Assembly: GCF_003182255.1 (NCBI RefSeq)
Contig: NZ_QGTQ01000021.1
Location: 1-64,000, forward strand
Length of the DNA stretch: 64,000 bases
Direction of reading: 5' to 3'
DNA from: Paenibacillus cellulosilyticus
GTDB lineage: Bacteria; Bacillota; Bacilli; Paenibacillales; Paenibacillaceae
Notes under the pieces: model-generated
Told to the model about the DNA's origin: nothing
The model's database searches: none
What the model saw: only the letters and a program-made list of their open reading frames with translations
Shown: positions 34,961 to 44,755 of the stretch, one piece after another
How positions within the stretch are numbered: position 1 is the stretch's first letter
Layout of the letters: each line of letters begins with the position of its first letter
Translations under genes and position numbers: made by a program

Positions 34961-37900
34961 TTACTTCTTGTAATGCACCTCTGCCAATGCTGCCAGCTTT
35001 ATCGTCAGCTCCTCCAACTGATCCTTCGGACATTTCGTTACGCGGAGCTGCTGCTTGATCTTCTTTCTCATCTCCCGCTTCACATCGTCCTTATAGATCC
35101 ACTCGACAACCGTCTGCTCCATAATCCTCTCGGTTACGATCAGCGTTAAGTCTCTAATTACCTCTTGATCGTCCTCCGTTGCAAAATACTGCTCAAGCAT
35201 CTGATAGAACGGATACTGTTCCCGCGTCAGCCCTTGGATCTGACTTTTGTTAGCCGTATCTCGGATATTATCGAGCATGCCGCTAAGCTGCTCCACAAGT
35301 TCTACAATGTCCATCTGATGCTGTTTACGCGCCTCGATCAGCTTCTCCAACTTCTCTTTCAAGGAAGTGTAGTAAACGGGGTTCTCTTGAATCTTGACTC
35401 TGATTTCATGCCGGATCGCATGCTCCATCTCGGAAGCTTTGGCTTCAGGACTTCCCAACTCATTAACCTTCTGCTCGAACTTGCTGGATAAGATGTCGAT
35501 GGGATCGTGTAAAATCTCTACAGATGAAGCCCGCATATGTTCTGCAATCAACTGCTTGACCTTCTCTCCGCAGTCCGATATATCCATACTTTCGTCACGG
35601 AAACGGGACTTGGCAAGCTGACGAACTTTTCCCAAGAATTGAAGATCATTCACGTAAGGCTGCGCCTTCGGATCTGGCATAATCATATCCATGCTGGAAG
35701 CAAAACGTTTGAACGCAAGCTCAAACTGCTGACGCACATCCTCTGGCTCAAGTACCTGCATGCACGACTCAACATCATCTTTGCGGATATAGTCGAAGAA
35801 CTTCATCGCTGCTCTGTGACGGGTCTGTAGACGCGGGATTTCACTGTCAACGGGCATGAGAGCGCCTTGGATGTCCTGCTTCGAGAATATAGCCAGCGCC
35901 TTCTCCAAGAATCGTGAGACGCCGAAGTAATCAACTATAAGGCCATAATCTTTCTTATCATAGGTACGGTTCGTTCTTGCGATAGCTTGAAGCAGATTAT
36001 GCTCCTTCAGTGGCTTATCTAGATACATAACCTGCTCAATAGGCGCGTCAAATCCCGTAAGGAGCTTGTCGCACACTATAATGAACGCCAGCTTGTCCTC
36101 TGACAAAGGCTTCTTGAAACGAGCAATGAGTGCTTTCTCGTCTTCTTTGCTGATGTGGTGTTTCTTAAGGTGCTCTTTATCATCGGTACCTGACGAGAAC
36201 ACGACAGCTGACTCCAGATCACTTAGCTCGTCCAGCTTCGACTTGTACATGACTGCGGCTTCGCGTGTGACTGCGACAATCTGCGCCTTGAATCCATTAG
36301 GCATGATATGGGTTTCATAATGTTTGATGATGTCGAGCACAATCTGTTCAATACGCTTAGGCGACGCAATGATCGCTTCTTCCGTTGCATATTTCTTCAT
36401 GATTCGCTCTCGCGTCTCTGCGTCGTACTCGCGGAACTTACGATCAAACAGTTGATCGAGTGTTTCGCCCTCAACATGGAGCTGCGTCAATCTCGCTTCA
36501 TAGAAAATCGGAACGGTCGCGCCATCATCTACAGCTTGTTCAATCGTGTATTTGTCGATATACGGGCCAAACGTACGCGTTGTACTCTTATCTTCCTTAT
36601 CAATTGGCGTTCCCGTAAAGCCCAAATAACAGGCATTCGGAAGCCCTGTGCGCATGTTCATAGCGAGGCCCTTGTACTGCGACCTATGGCTTTCGTCGAC
36701 CATGACGATGATGTTCTCTGCATCTGAGAGTTCTGGAAACTTGTCTTCCTCGCTACTTGTCTGGAATTTCTGAACAAGCGTCATAACTGTCGAGCCTGGG
36801 CCTTGTCTTAGCAGTTCCTTAAGCTGAGCAACACTTGAAGCCTGTTGTGGATTAGCAAAACCACAGCGGCGGAACGTCTTCGTAATCTGATCGTCCAAGT
36901 CTGAGCGGTCAGTTACGATGACGATGCTCGGGTTTTTCAGAGCTTCGATGCGGCGCAGCTTAACAGCAAGATACAGCATCGTAAGGGATTTGCCGCTGCC
37001 CTGCGTATGCCATACAACCCCTCCACGTTCACGAGGGGACTTGGCTGTCATCAGGCGGTTGATCGCTTTATTGACCGCACGGAACTGCTGGTAACGAGAT
37101 AGCTTCTTGATCATACGTCCATTCTCAGGCTCGAAAACGATGAAATTCTGGATGAGATCTAGCAAATTAGCTTTCGATAGCATGCCCGCGACAAGGATAT
37201 CTTGCGGCGTTGGATGATCGCCTACTTCAGGTGACGTTAACGGATATGGATCTTTCCACTCTCCAAAATGCTTAAGCTGTGCGCCAATTGTACCTGCTTT
37301 GGCACGATCGTTGCTCGTTGCGATCATGAACTGGTTGTAATGATACAAGTGCTCACATTGATTTTGATACCTTCTCAGTTGCTTAACAGCTTTGCCTATT
37401 TGTTCATCTACAGCTACCATCGGGCTCTTACATTCGATGACAACGAGAGGAATTCCGTTTACATAGATGAGCAGGTCGGGACGAATGGTACCGCTGGCAT
37501 CGCTGATGCTGAATTGATCGACGATGAGGAACTCGTTACTAGGCGGATAGTCAAAATCGATGATTTTGACCGTTTGGTTCTTCTTGCCTTTGCCCATATC
37601 CTGTTGGATGGACGTGTAGTTTACCAGAATGTTATGGAACGCTTCATTGGCTTCCATTAGGCTTGTTGCTTCTATGTAGGTGATGCCACGCACGATCTTG
37701 TTCAGGTTGGTGTCGTTGATCCAAGGGTTAAGGCGCTTAAGCGCTCGGGTCAGACGGTCGTGCAGGATCACCGCACGAGTGGACTCCCGCTCCGTATCCA
37801 AAGAAGGGCCATGAATATGCTCATAGCCCATTTCTTTCAGTTGCTCTATTAGTCGGTTTTCAACAAGATGTTTCTCGTTCCATTCGCTTGTTGAGGTCAT
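34961..37900 (-). CDS. hsdR: Type I restriction enzyme, R subunit
   Basis: A 979-residue motor/nuclease subunit. The N-terminal PD-(D/E)xK nuclease shows RPDLLIYVNGIPLVVIECKS. The SF2 translocase has Walker A VVWHTQGSGKSLTMLYLA, DEAD-like IVMVDESHRSQYKG, motif III LGFTGTPID and motif VI LLQAIARTNRTYDKKDYG. A helical C-terminal region that docks on the methylase follows (EELTIKLAALAEVHYKK at the end). The start codon overlaps the hsdS stop by 4 bp. The gene is full length and appears intact. It cleaves DNA lacking the modification set by HsdM-HsdS. Confidence 0.95.
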   Translation of the reverse strand: MTSTSEWNEKHLVENRLIEQLKEMGYEHIHGPSLDTERESTRAVILHDRLTRALKRLNPWINDTNLNKIVRGITYIEATSLMEANEAFHNILVNYTSIQQDMGKGKKNQTVKIIDFDYPPSNEFLIVDQFSISDASGTIRPDLLIYVNGIPLVVIECKSPMVAVDEQIGKAVKQLRRYQNQCEHLYHYNQFMIATSNDRAKAGTIGAQLKHFGEWKDPYPLTSPEVGDHPTPQDILVAGMLSKANLLDLIQNFIVFEPENGRMIKKLSRYQQFRAVNKAINRLMTAKSPRERGGVVWHTQGSGKSLTMLYLAVKLRRIEALKNPSIVIVTDRSDLDDQITKTFRRCGFANPQQASSVAQLKELLRQGPGSTVMTLVQKFQTSSEEDKFPELSDAENIIVMVDESHRSQYKGLAMNMRTGLPNACYLGFTGTPIDKEDKSTTRTFGPYIDKYTIEQAVDDGATVPIFYEARLTQLHVEGETLDQLFDRKFREYDAETRERIMKKYATEEAIIASPKRIEQIVLDIIKHYETHIMPNGFKAQIVAVTREAAVMYKSKLDELSDLESAVVFSSGTDDKEHLKKHHISKEDEKALIARFKKPLSEDKLAFIIVCDKLLTGFDAPIEQVMYLDKPLKEHNLLQAIARTNRTYDKKDYGLIVDYFGVSRFLEKALAIFSKQDIQGALMPVDSEIPRLQTRHRAAMKFFDYIRKDDVESCMQVLEPEDVRQQFELAFKRFASSMDMIMPDPKAQPYVNDLQFLGKVRQLAKSRFRDESMDISDCGEKVKQLIAEHMRASSVEILHDPIDILSSKFEQKVNELGSPEAKASEMEHAIRHEIRVKIQENPVYYTSLKEKLEKLIEARKQHQMDIVELVEQLSGMLDNIRDTANKSQIQGLTREQYPFYQMLEQYFATEDDQEVIRDLTLIVTERIMEQTVVEWIYKDDVKREMRKKIKQQLRVTKCPKDQLEELTIKLAALAEVHYKK

Positions 37901-39066
37901 GTGTTCACCGCCTCTGGATCGTCGACTTTGACTCGGACTTTACCTGTTAGAAGTACTTGCATTAAGCCCTTTTTGAGCGTCTGTATTTTCGAAAGTTTCA
38001 GTATCTCTTTATCGATCTTATCATCCATCGAATTCAATATTTGGGAAATATGTTTCTGTTCTTCGATGGGAGGGACTGCTACTTTCAATTCCTTAAAGAA
38101 CTGTAAACCTATAGTTTTAATCGTACTACCTACAGCAATGCGTTCGAATAGCTGTTTCCTATATTGTAAATCGTAATAGAGATACCAGTTGAATAACCGA
38201 TCTCCACATATATAGTTGATAAAATGTTGACTTGTAGCCATTGGGTAACGCATTATCCCACTTTTACCAACAGTCGCATCCCTTGAAATAACAACAGTTC
38301 CTTCAGGTAATAACACTGCAGATGAATTATTAATCCCATCGGTTGTTGTATAGTCAGTCGTCTCATCAATAAAGCGGTTATCTAGTCTTGAGGTATCCTT
38401 TAAGGAAATCCAAGGTATGTCACCACTCCAATAATTGGATTTCTTTTTATCAGGTGTATGACCAGACTTTCTTAGAGCAACTTCATCTAGTAAACAGACA
38501 CCCCAGTTCTCAGGAATCTCCCCGAAGTCAGTCTGTTTAAACTTCAAATGTCCAATCCCTTTGGTAAGAAGTTGCTGCATGAGCCCCTTCTTTACTCTCT
38601 CCGTTTGTTCAATTATAGCTTCGGTTTTGGAGATGGCATTATCGACGGTGGTAAGGATGTCGGCGATTTTACGTTGTTCTGTCAATGGAGGAACTGGAAC
38701 TTCTATGTTATACAGGTTATTCCTATTCAAACTTGGAACACCTGTAGCTTCGTTCAACCTTGATAAGTCATAATTTGAAATGAAATAGAACAACCACTTC
38801 AAATCAGCATTTTCAGTAAAGAGACCATATGCTGTGTCAATAATCCAACAATCATGCTCAATGAAGATCGGCTTATTAATGGTGCCTTTTCGGCCAACCA
38901 TAATTAACGGTGCCTGAAACAGCGGCTTATCAGCATAACCTGTAACCCCGCTTGTTCCGTATAAAGGATATTCTGAAAATTCGACCCTCGCATCGGAAGG
39001 TGCCTTCCCATATTCGATGTTACATAGATCTTGAAGTATTGTTGTTGTCCATTCACTAATTTGCAC
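37897..39066 (-). CDS. hsdS: Type I restriction enzyme, specificity subunit
   Basis: A 389-residue protein with two target-recognition domains. Each is followed by a conserved helical spacer repeat: [20 protein letters not shown]...[14 protein letters not shown], and [20 protein letters not shown]...[14 protein letters not shown]. The two target domains differ, as expected for a bipartite asymmetric site. GTG start, overlapping the hsdM stop by 11 bp. The recognised sequence cannot be read from the protein. Domain swapping between such subunits is common, but no second hsdS lies nearby. Confidence 0.94.
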   Translation of the reverse strand: MQISEWTTTILQDLCNIEYGKAPSDARVEFSEYPLYGTSGVTGYADKPLFQAPLIMVGRKGTINKPIFIEHDCWIIDTAYGLFTENADLKWLFYFISNYDLSRLNEATGVPSLNRNNLYNIEVPVPPLTEQRKIADILTTVDNAISKTEAIIEQTERVKKGLMQQLLTKGIGHLKFKQTDFGEIPENWGVCLLDEVALRKSGHTPDKKKSNYWSGDIPWISLKDTSRLDNRFIDETTDYTTTDGINNSSAVLLPEGTVVISRDATVGKSGIMRYPMATSQHFINYICGDRLFNWYLYYDLQYRKQLFERIAVGSTIKTIGLQFFKELKVAVPPIEEQKHISQILNSMDDKIDKEILKLSKIQTLKKGLMQVLLTGKVRVKVDDPEAVNT

Positions 39067-40540
39067 TATAGCCCAACTCCTTCAAGTACCTGAACATGAT
39101 GGTTTCAATTTCAGTACGCTCTACTTCCAATCGACGCAAATCCGCCAATGCCTCTTCCACATCAATCTGCTCTTCTTCCTCAGCTGAGTCGATGTACCGA
39201 GCGATGTTGAGGTTATAATCATTCTCTCGAATCTCCTTGATGTCGACAGCTCGGCAATACTTATCTTGCTCTTCCCACTTGTCATATGCCGATACTATCT
39301 TCTCGATATCTTGATCACGCAGGACGTTCTGATTTTTCCCTGGCTCAAAATCCCCTGCGCCATTGATAAACAGCACTTGCCCCTTCTTCTCTATCGCTTT
39401 GTTACGGTTCAGGATCACTATGCTTGCTGGAATACCAGTACCATAAAAAAGGTTCGACGGTAGACCGATAATCGCTTCAACGAGATCCTCTTCAAGTAGA
39501 CCTTTACGAATGGCTGCTTCTGCGCCACCACGGAACAAGATGCCATGTGGCATAACGACGCCAGCTTTACCTTCATGGTTAAGTGTTGCCACCATGTGCT
39601 GAACAAACGCAAGATCACCTTTATCTTTGGGAGGAAGACCAAAACGGAACCGACCAAGCGTATCCGCTTCTGCTTCTTCACGTCCCCAATTACTTAAGCT
39701 GAATGGTGGATTGGCGATCACACGATCATATAGAATAAGCTCTCCATCTTCAAGCAACTTAGGTTCACGGATTGTATCACCTTTTGCAATCCAGTGGTCG
39801 CTAAGTCCGTGCAGAAGTAGGTTCATTTTACAGATCGCCCAGGTATTAAGATTACGCTCTTGACCATGAAGGGTCAGATTGCGTGGATTCCCGCCTTGGG
39901 ATTTAATGTAATCGACAGATTGAATAAGCATACCACCAGATCCAACGGTTGGATCACAGACACGCATGCCTTCTTCTGGTTTGATTAACTTGACGATCAA
40001 TTCAACAACTTTGCTTGGTGTGTAGAACTCTCCACCCTTCTTCCCTGCGTCATCGGCGAACTGCTTAATGAGGTACTCATAAGCGCGGCCAAGCATATCG
40101 GGCTCGGACAAGTTGCCGTTGGACAGTTCAATTGCCGTGAAGTGCTGAATGAGACGCTGTAGGAGCTTATCTGGCAACTTCTCCTTGTCGTTAAAGTCGA
40201 TGGTAGCTAGTACACCTTGAAGGGATGCATTCTCTTCCTCAAGCGATTCAAAAGCTTTGTTGATCGCGTCTCCGATGTCTTGGGTTATTGTCTGGATATG
40301 TTCCCAGCGTGCACGTTCAGGAACGAAGAACTGATGCTCGTCGCGGTCGTACCATCCGTAGTCGTCCCCTTCTTCCACCTCGATCTGTTTAGCGGTTTCG
40401 ACAAATACGTCATTCAGACGCTTTAGGAACAGCATGCCGAAGATATAGTTTTTATAATCAGAGGAATCGATGCTCCCGCGTAGGATATTAGCCGATTCCC
40501 ATAAGTGCGATTCCAGTTGTTGTAATGTAAGTGTGCTCAT
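39056..40540 (-). CDS. hsdM: Type I restriction enzyme, methylase subunit
   Basis: A 494-residue N6-adenine methyltransferase. The N-terminal helical domain begins [20 protein letters not shown]. The AdoMet site is [20 protein letters not shown] and the catalytic motif IV is [35 protein letters not shown] precedes the AdoMet motif, as in all HsdM. GGAGG lies just before the ATG. It is the first gene of the hsdM-hsdS-hsdR operon, so modification is made before restriction. Confidence 0.95.
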   Translation of the reverse strand: MSTLTLQQLESHLWESANILRGSIDSSDYKNYIFGMLFLKRLNDVFVETAKQIEVEEGDDYGWYDRDEHQFFVPERARWEHIQTITQDIGDAINKAFESLEEENASLQGVLATIDFNDKEKLPDKLLQRLIQHFTAIELSNGNLSEPDMLGRAYEYLIKQFADDAGKKGGEFYTPSKVVELIVKLIKPEEGMRVCDPTVGSGGMLIQSVDYIKSQGGNPRNLTLHGQERNLNTWAICKMNLLLHGLSDHWIAKGDTIREPKLLEDGELILYDRVIANPPFSLSNWGREEAEADTLGRFRFGLPPKDKGDLAFVQHMVATLNHEGKAGVVMPHGILFRGGAEAAIRKGLLEEDLVEAIIGLPSNLFYGTGIPASIVILNRNKAIEKKGQVLFINGAGDFEPGKNQNVLRDQDIEKIVSAYDKWEEQDKYCRAVDIKEIRENDYNLNIARYIDSAEEEEQIDVEEALADLRRLEVERTEIETIMFRYLKELGYSAN

Positions 40541-40662
40541 AATGCCTCCAGGCTGATATTGTGACTATAGTACCATTACTCATTCGCCATATTAATGACA
40601 AGTTCCTTCATTCTCAGTATATGTAACAAACCCATGAATCAAAACGATCGATGATCTTCTAC

Positions 40663-40824
40663 ATGCGTAAATGTTCCGATTTGTGGAGTATTAGGAAAGG
40701 GAAAACCCGCGTGGTTACTGCATATTTTCATTTGAATGTTACTTCAATCGGAACTGCTCATAATCCTGCTACTGGCAAACGTTACTGCGCAGTTCTGAAA
40801 CACAATAAAGCGCTCACCGAGTAG
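40663..40824 (+). CDS. Possible small ORF (53 residues)
   Basis: An open frame from ATG reads MRKCSDLWSIRKGKTRVVTA, then YFHLNVTSIGTAHNPATGKR and ends in the arm of a hairpin. It looks protein-like but has no Shine-Dalgarno and no recognised family. It may be a remnant. Otherwise the 300-bp gap upstream of hsdM contains only this and the hairpin at 40808. Confidence 0.25.
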   Translation: MRKCSDLWSIRKGKTRVVTAYFHLNVTSIGTAHNPATGKRYCAVLKHNKALTE

Positions 40825-40842
40825 GAGAGCGCCTTGTTTTTA
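40808..40842. terminator. Hairpin terminator, usable in both directions
   Basis: AAGCGCTC/GAGCGCCTT stem, then TTTTTAT on the + strand and TTTATTG on the reverse strand. It lies at the 3' end of the DUF2442 gene. Confidence 0.65.
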
Positions 40843-40845
40843 TAT

Positions 40846-41106
40846 TTAGCTGAGTTGTGCGTCTAGTTCACTATTGTCGTATAGAACATCGGGATCGAGG
40901 TCAACACCATTACTCCAGCCGACTGTTCCGGTATCTTCGACTACATGTGCTGAACGGAATAGCTCATAATCGCCGATGATGTCTCCTAGTGGTGAAGCCT
41001 TATCGCTCAGTTGTTTTTTCGCATCATATATACGGTATTTACCATCGGGATATTCGAGTATGAGTTTATAAGCCCGAGTGGGATACACTCCGATTATTCT
41101 ATTCAT
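40846..41106 (-). CDS. DUF2442-family protein
   Basis: An 86-residue protein: MNRIIGVYPTRAYKLILEYP, with a C-terminal signature DTGTVGWSNGVDLDPDVLYD that is diagnostic for DUF2442. AAGGGGG precedes the ATG. These small proteins are widespread, often next to DUF4160 genes, and have been suggested as parts of toxin-antitoxin-like pairs. No DUF4160 partner is present here. Confidence 0.8.
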   Translation of the reverse strand: MNRIIGVYPTRAYKLILEYPDGKYRIYDAKKQLSDKASPLGDIIGDYELFRSAHVVEDTGTVGWSNGVDLDPDVLYDNSELDAQLS

Positions 41107-41822
41107 AGTAATGCCCCCTTAGATCAACTGAATCATTGGACTGCTTGACGTAGCTTTCCAGATATCCATTAACCGTTATAGAATAGTTTCAATTCATTTT
41201 ATGTGAATTATAACATGGCTTCCAGTTCAACGGTATTGATGGTGCTGCGATTGTGCCGGACAACGATCGATCTAATAGCATAATCCGCTATCCTGTCATT
41301 TGAAGAACGTATCAGAGTATTCAGCGAACAATATTTCACACTCTATTTCTATGAATTCAACGTAATGTGACGTCGGAAGTCTGTATATGTTTCGTTGAAT
41401 ACTTATTTAGCGAATGAAGTGCAAGCGGCTACTTGTGCAGGCGCAATGATCAATCCGTCACCGATTACCAATGCATAGCACTACTTTCTTTCACGAGCTG
41501 ATAAGCGGGCTACCGGCACTCACTCGCAAGAAACGCCCCACAGTGATTCCACAATACCCCGCCTGAATACGTACGAACGATTGCAGAACCTCCCGTACAT
41601 CGGAACTTAAATCGCCAACCGAGCTAATCTTCGATTCAGCCTTCCTGTAGTGAAGAAATTCACTTCACTACAAGACGACTGTAAATATGAGAGATGAAAG
41701 TCCTCATTTTTATATATAAGATAACGTTACGGTGAGGACTTTAAAACCTGTATCTGAATGTGTTGGTGACCATCAGGGAGTCAACGCGTTCAGAATGAGC
41801 GTAGCGAATTGGTTTTCTGTTA
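41107..41822. other. Long intergenic region inside the island
   Basis: A 716-bp stretch without a convincing gene. On the reverse strand at about 41491-41676 an open stretch reads EFLHYRKAESKISSVGDLSS then VREVLQSFVRIQAGYCGITV, which is protein-like but has no start; it may be a degraded gene. Other features are an inverted repeat GTAGTGAA/TTCACTAC at 41647-41671 and a long one at 41697. Confidence 0.35.
41697..41743 (-). terminator. Inverted repeat downstream of the helicase gene
   Basis: AAAGTCCTCA and TGAGGACTTT form a 10-bp stem around an AT-rich 26-nt loop that itself contains TAACGTTA. The T run on the reverse strand is short. It is the probable 3' end of the helicase transcript. Confidence 0.45.
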
Positions 41823-43571
41823 TCAACTTATTCGCGTAATATATCGCGACTTAACTTCGATAATGCCCGCATTAATAAGCCGTTGTATTTTTTCGTCTTT
41901 AAGTGTACGACCGAAATTGTTCGCATTAATATTACGCGCTTCTTTACATACGACAGCTTTTGCTACACGCTCGCCAATCGGCAATGACAATAAATACGCC
42001 TCTAGTCGATCTGCCTCTGTCTCTTTCGTCTCTTTACTCGTCATGTTCTGTGCAACGTCTAAATCAATCGTCTCCCCACGACGAATACCCGGCATATGCC
42101 GTTCAAGCGCTTCGGTAATATCAGGATCGTTATTCACGATAAATATTTCCGCCGTATGGTTATTGTCTCGATTGATTCGTTTAACAGCTTGATATATCTC
42201 ACCAACGAGATGACCCATGCGTATATCTTCAAACCTCTGATCTTTAAACGAGACCTTCCCTTTTTTTCGTTTGTGCAGCACAATATCTATACTTCGCTCC
42301 TGAAACTCTTCACGGGTAGACATCAGCCAATATAGCGAATAGACTTCCATCGGAATAATCGCGTTGGACACGATCCATACTTGATTAAAGTCGCGCCAAT
42401 CGTTCTTTCCGATGATGTTACCGAAATACGCTATTTGAACGTCAGGGTCATCGTTGCCGAGCGCAGCTTGTAGCTTCGTCTCGAACTCCTTTTGCGTTAC
42501 GATGAGCGTCTTATCGTCAGGCTTCTTTCGTTCAAGTACCAATTCCATGAGTCGGCTGTGGTAATCCGCCGTTCGTCTAATACTAGACTTTGACGAGTTA
42601 TACGGAATATGATGGATCGTCCAATTATCGTGATTGATGACGGGGGCTTGATTATCGACTGTGACGGTATCATCGAATGAGTACCGCATATCAAAATTAC
42701 CATTGGCGTCTAAGATAATATTGTTACGCAGACCCCAACGTACAATTCGTGGATCGTATGAAGTAAGTCGCCCGTCTATGCAGAGCGTTGTATTAGCGAT
42801 AATGACCTCCAGATCGTTCACAAACTCAGATATAAGGTTACTTGTCTTCATGTCGAATGATTGTGCGTCAGCCTCTTCCTTGAAGCGCTTAATGGACTCA
42901 CTACAGTCCAACGGATCACAAACGACGATCTGTTCCTGTGACTTGGACAATCGTTGTATCTCGTGCAGGAATGGCTCGTAAGCGTCCACAAGCGACCTCT
43001 GCATCATTAGGGGCCACACTTGTTGAACCGCTCTAATCTTCGTCGCTGAGAGCGTACATACGGGCGGAAACAACGCTTCATCAATGACTAGGGTATGGCG
43101 TCCCTCGGTAAAGAAAGCACGAGTATATGCGTCCAATGCAAGGTCGAGATAGCGCTCATGAGTTATTACCACAACGAGGAAATCGCTGATACTCTCAAGA
43201 TTCGCTTTGTAGTCGCTCCAATTCTCCGAGGTTATTCCTAAGGCTATCTCGCCGCTACTTACCTGATTAATACGTTCAGCACATCCGAGAACATCATCTT
43301 TGAACTTCTTGATGATTAGAAAACGTCTGAGATCGTCATTTCTTCTTACAACCGTATGTCTTTGCCCTCGAGTCAATTCTGAACGAAGATATTCACCGAC
43401 GATACGATCTGTTTGCAGACTCTTCCCTATACCTGCTTCAAACGGTAATACTACGAATTTACCATCTCCTGTTTCTGATTCGGTTAGTCGACTACGGAGA
43501 TGATCAAATATAGATACATATTGACTTCCATATCTCTGTTCAAAATGTTTAATTGTTTGTAACCAGATCAT
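41823..43571 (-). CDS. SF2-type helicase/ATPase of unknown system
   Basis: A 582-residue protein. Walker A is VVLPFEAGIGKSLQTDRIVG, motif II is TLVIDEALFPP, and a motif VI-like GEIYQAVKRINRDNNHT lies near residue 475. The last ~90 residues resemble a winged-helix DNA-binding end (GRTLKDEKIQRLINAGIIEV). The ATG at 43571 has AAGGAG seven bases upstream; 33 extra codons are open. It is not a known type I or III restriction motor and lacks a nuclease motif. It is the distal gene of the operon that begins at 45344, though a terminator-like hairpin sits before it. Confidence 0.65.
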   Translation of the reverse strand: MIWLQTIKHFEQRYGSQYVSIFDHLRSRLTESETGDGKFVVLPFEAGIGKSLQTDRIVGEYLRSELTRGQRHTVVRRNDDLRRFLIIKKFKDDVLGCAERINQVSSGEIALGITSENWSDYKANLESISDFLVVVITHERYLDLALDAYTRAFFTEGRHTLVIDEALFPPVCTLSATKIRAVQQVWPLMMQRSLVDAYEPFLHEIQRLSKSQEQIVVCDPLDCSESIKRFKEEADAQSFDMKTSNLISEFVNDLEVIIANTTLCIDGRLTSYDPRIVRWGLRNNIILDANGNFDMRYSFDDTVTVDNQAPVINHDNWTIHHIPYNSSKSSIRRTADYHSRLMELVLERKKPDDKTLIVTQKEFETKLQAALGNDDPDVQIAYFGNIIGKNDWRDFNQVWIVSNAIIPMEVYSLYWLMSTREEFQERSIDIVLHKRKKGKVSFKDQRFEDIRMGHLVGEIYQAVKRINRDNNHTAEIFIVNNDPDITEALERHMPGIRRGETIDLDVAQNMTSKETKETEADRLEAYLLSLPIGERVAKAVVCKEARNINANNFGRTLKDEKIQRLINAGIIEVKSRYITRIS

Positions 43572-43657
43572 AAACTTGCTCCTTCTCGTTAGGCGTATAC
43601 TACAATCCTCTCGAGAAATAAAAATTCGTCCGCATTTTTCAGCGAATACTTCGCAAA

Positions 43658-43694
43658 CAAAAAAAACCAAACACAGAAATGCTCTGTACTTGGG
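43658..43694 (-). terminator. Terminator between the zinc-ribbon and helicase genes
   Basis: On the reverse strand CCAA..ACAGAG-CATTT-CTGTG..TTGG is followed by eight T. It may end or attenuate the operon before the helicase gene, about 85 bp upstream of the helicase start. Confidence 0.65.
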
Positions 43695-43774
43695 TGTATT
43701 ACTTGCTTCATCGTATTCGTTTAACTTTCATTTTCGAGTTTTTCGTCAAACCAGCCATCGTCTACAGTTTCATA

Positions 43775-44212
43775 TTAGTCTTCCTCAATAGCTTGCCGAT
43801 GGCTTTCGGGCCAATCCATATAGATACCGTCACGACATTTGGGACACGTGAATTCGTCATGCCATATCTCTTCTTCCGTTCTGCTTTTCTCGACGAAATC
43901 ATTTAACACCAGTGCTGTACCACACTTAGGACAGTTGGGATCGATGTAGAACGGTTTGTTATTCGGTCGTGGATCAGCTGCACTGTTTGGCGGATTCGAG
44001 TGTGAGTCATTCGAGGCTATGTACCTTACTTTGTTCTCTTCGCGGAATTTCCGAATCGTTTCCAAGCATGCGTCATCTTCTAACAGCCAGAAGTCACTCC
44101 ATCGTTCACGAAATATAAGCTCGATCAATTGACCAAATCTGAGGTCAGGAAAGGAAGTCCAACACTCGTTCAATGCATCGGTTATGATACTAATTCGATT
44201 CAAGTCACGCAT
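43775..44212 (-). CDS. Zinc-ribbon protein with DUF1040-like N-terminus
   Basis: A 145-residue protein. The N-terminal ~60 residues (ALNECWTSFPDLRFGQLIEL, then DFWLLEDDACLETIRKF) resemble the short DUF1040/YihD-like helical proteins. A Pro/Asn-rich linker follows. The C-terminus is a zinc ribbon with CPKCG (about residue 94) and CPKCRDGIYMDWP (about residue 123). AGGAG precedes the ATG at 44212. The fused layout is unusual. A role in nucleic acid binding within the operon is likely but inferred. Confidence 0.6.
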   Translation of the reverse strand: MRDLNRISIITDALNECWTSFPDLRFGQLIELIFRERWSDFWLLEDDACLETIRKFREENKVRYIASNDSHSNPPNSAADPRPNNKPFYIDPNCPKCGTALVLNDFVEKSRTEEEIWHDEFTCPKCRDGIYMDWPESHRQAIEED

Positions 44213-44321
44213 CTCTCAAGCTCCTCTCAGTATAACGCGATCTGTCTCATCAGCGACAGAAGATCATCTCTATCGGACGAGGAAGACATCCCCCTCGTTT
44301 CGACAATTCTATAAAACCCTC

Positions 44322-44391
44322 GCCATACCAAACCTCACCTTGCCCTGCCACGCCGAACCTAACCATGCCGGACCGAGCCCCACCAGACCGA
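44322..44391 (-). repeat. Pentanucleotide-periodic tract (RCCNN)14
   Basis: Fourteen consecutive 5-bp units each begin A/G-C-C followed by two variable bases (GCCAT ACCAA ACCTC ACCTT, and so on to ACCGA). On the transcribed strand this is (NNGGY)14. The third to fifth positions vary while the phase never slips over 70 bp, so it is not a simple slipped-strand repeat. It lies in the 250-bp gap between the HNH gene and the zinc-ribbon gene and would be in their mRNA. Confidence 0.75.
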
Positions 44392-44461
44392 TTTAACCTG
44401 TCATCCTCAGCGGTGGTCGGTTATCTCCACCGGACGGAGCAATTTCTCCGTTTCGACATTC

Positions 44462-44755
44462 TCAGCCTTCCCATACGAGCTCACGCCAGTTAGGCGGTAT
44501 AATGCCATCATTTAATGCTGAAGCAATCATTCCGCGATGCTTAACATCCGCTCGTAGTACGTGACATCGTCGACACAACGTTCTCAGATTACTTAATGCG
44601 TTCGATCCCAATTTGCCGCTCTGAATGTGATCGATATGACACTCCTGTAGCGTCAAGGATGTCCTGCAGCGTACACAACGTCTTTGATCACGTTCCCATA
44701 TAATCGGACGAATATTACTTAACCATACTTCTCTAGGCGGTCGTTTTTTGGGCAT
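44462..44755 (-). CDS. HNH endonuclease
   Basis: A 97-residue protein that is one HNH domain. Two CxxC pairs (RCVRCRTSL and TLCRRCHVLR) bind a structural zinc. The beta-beta-alpha metal site is ECHIDHIQSGKLGSNALSNL (H..DH..N). It has no Shine-Dalgarno of its own and begins 23 bp inside the end of the upstream gene, so translation is coupled. Single-domain HNH enzymes act in restriction, in phage packaging and in homing. Here neither terminase nor intron is present, which favours a defence nuclease. Confidence 0.8.
   Translation of the reverse strand: MPKKRPPREVWLSNIRPIIWERDQRRCVRCRTSLTLQECHIDHIQSGKLGSNALSNLRTLCRRCHVLRADVKHRGMIASALNDGIIPPNWRELVWEG

Noticed and set aside
44322-44391. CRISPR array
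   Set aside because: The period is 5 bp with no repeat/spacer structure; no cas1/cas2 or other cas genes are nearby.
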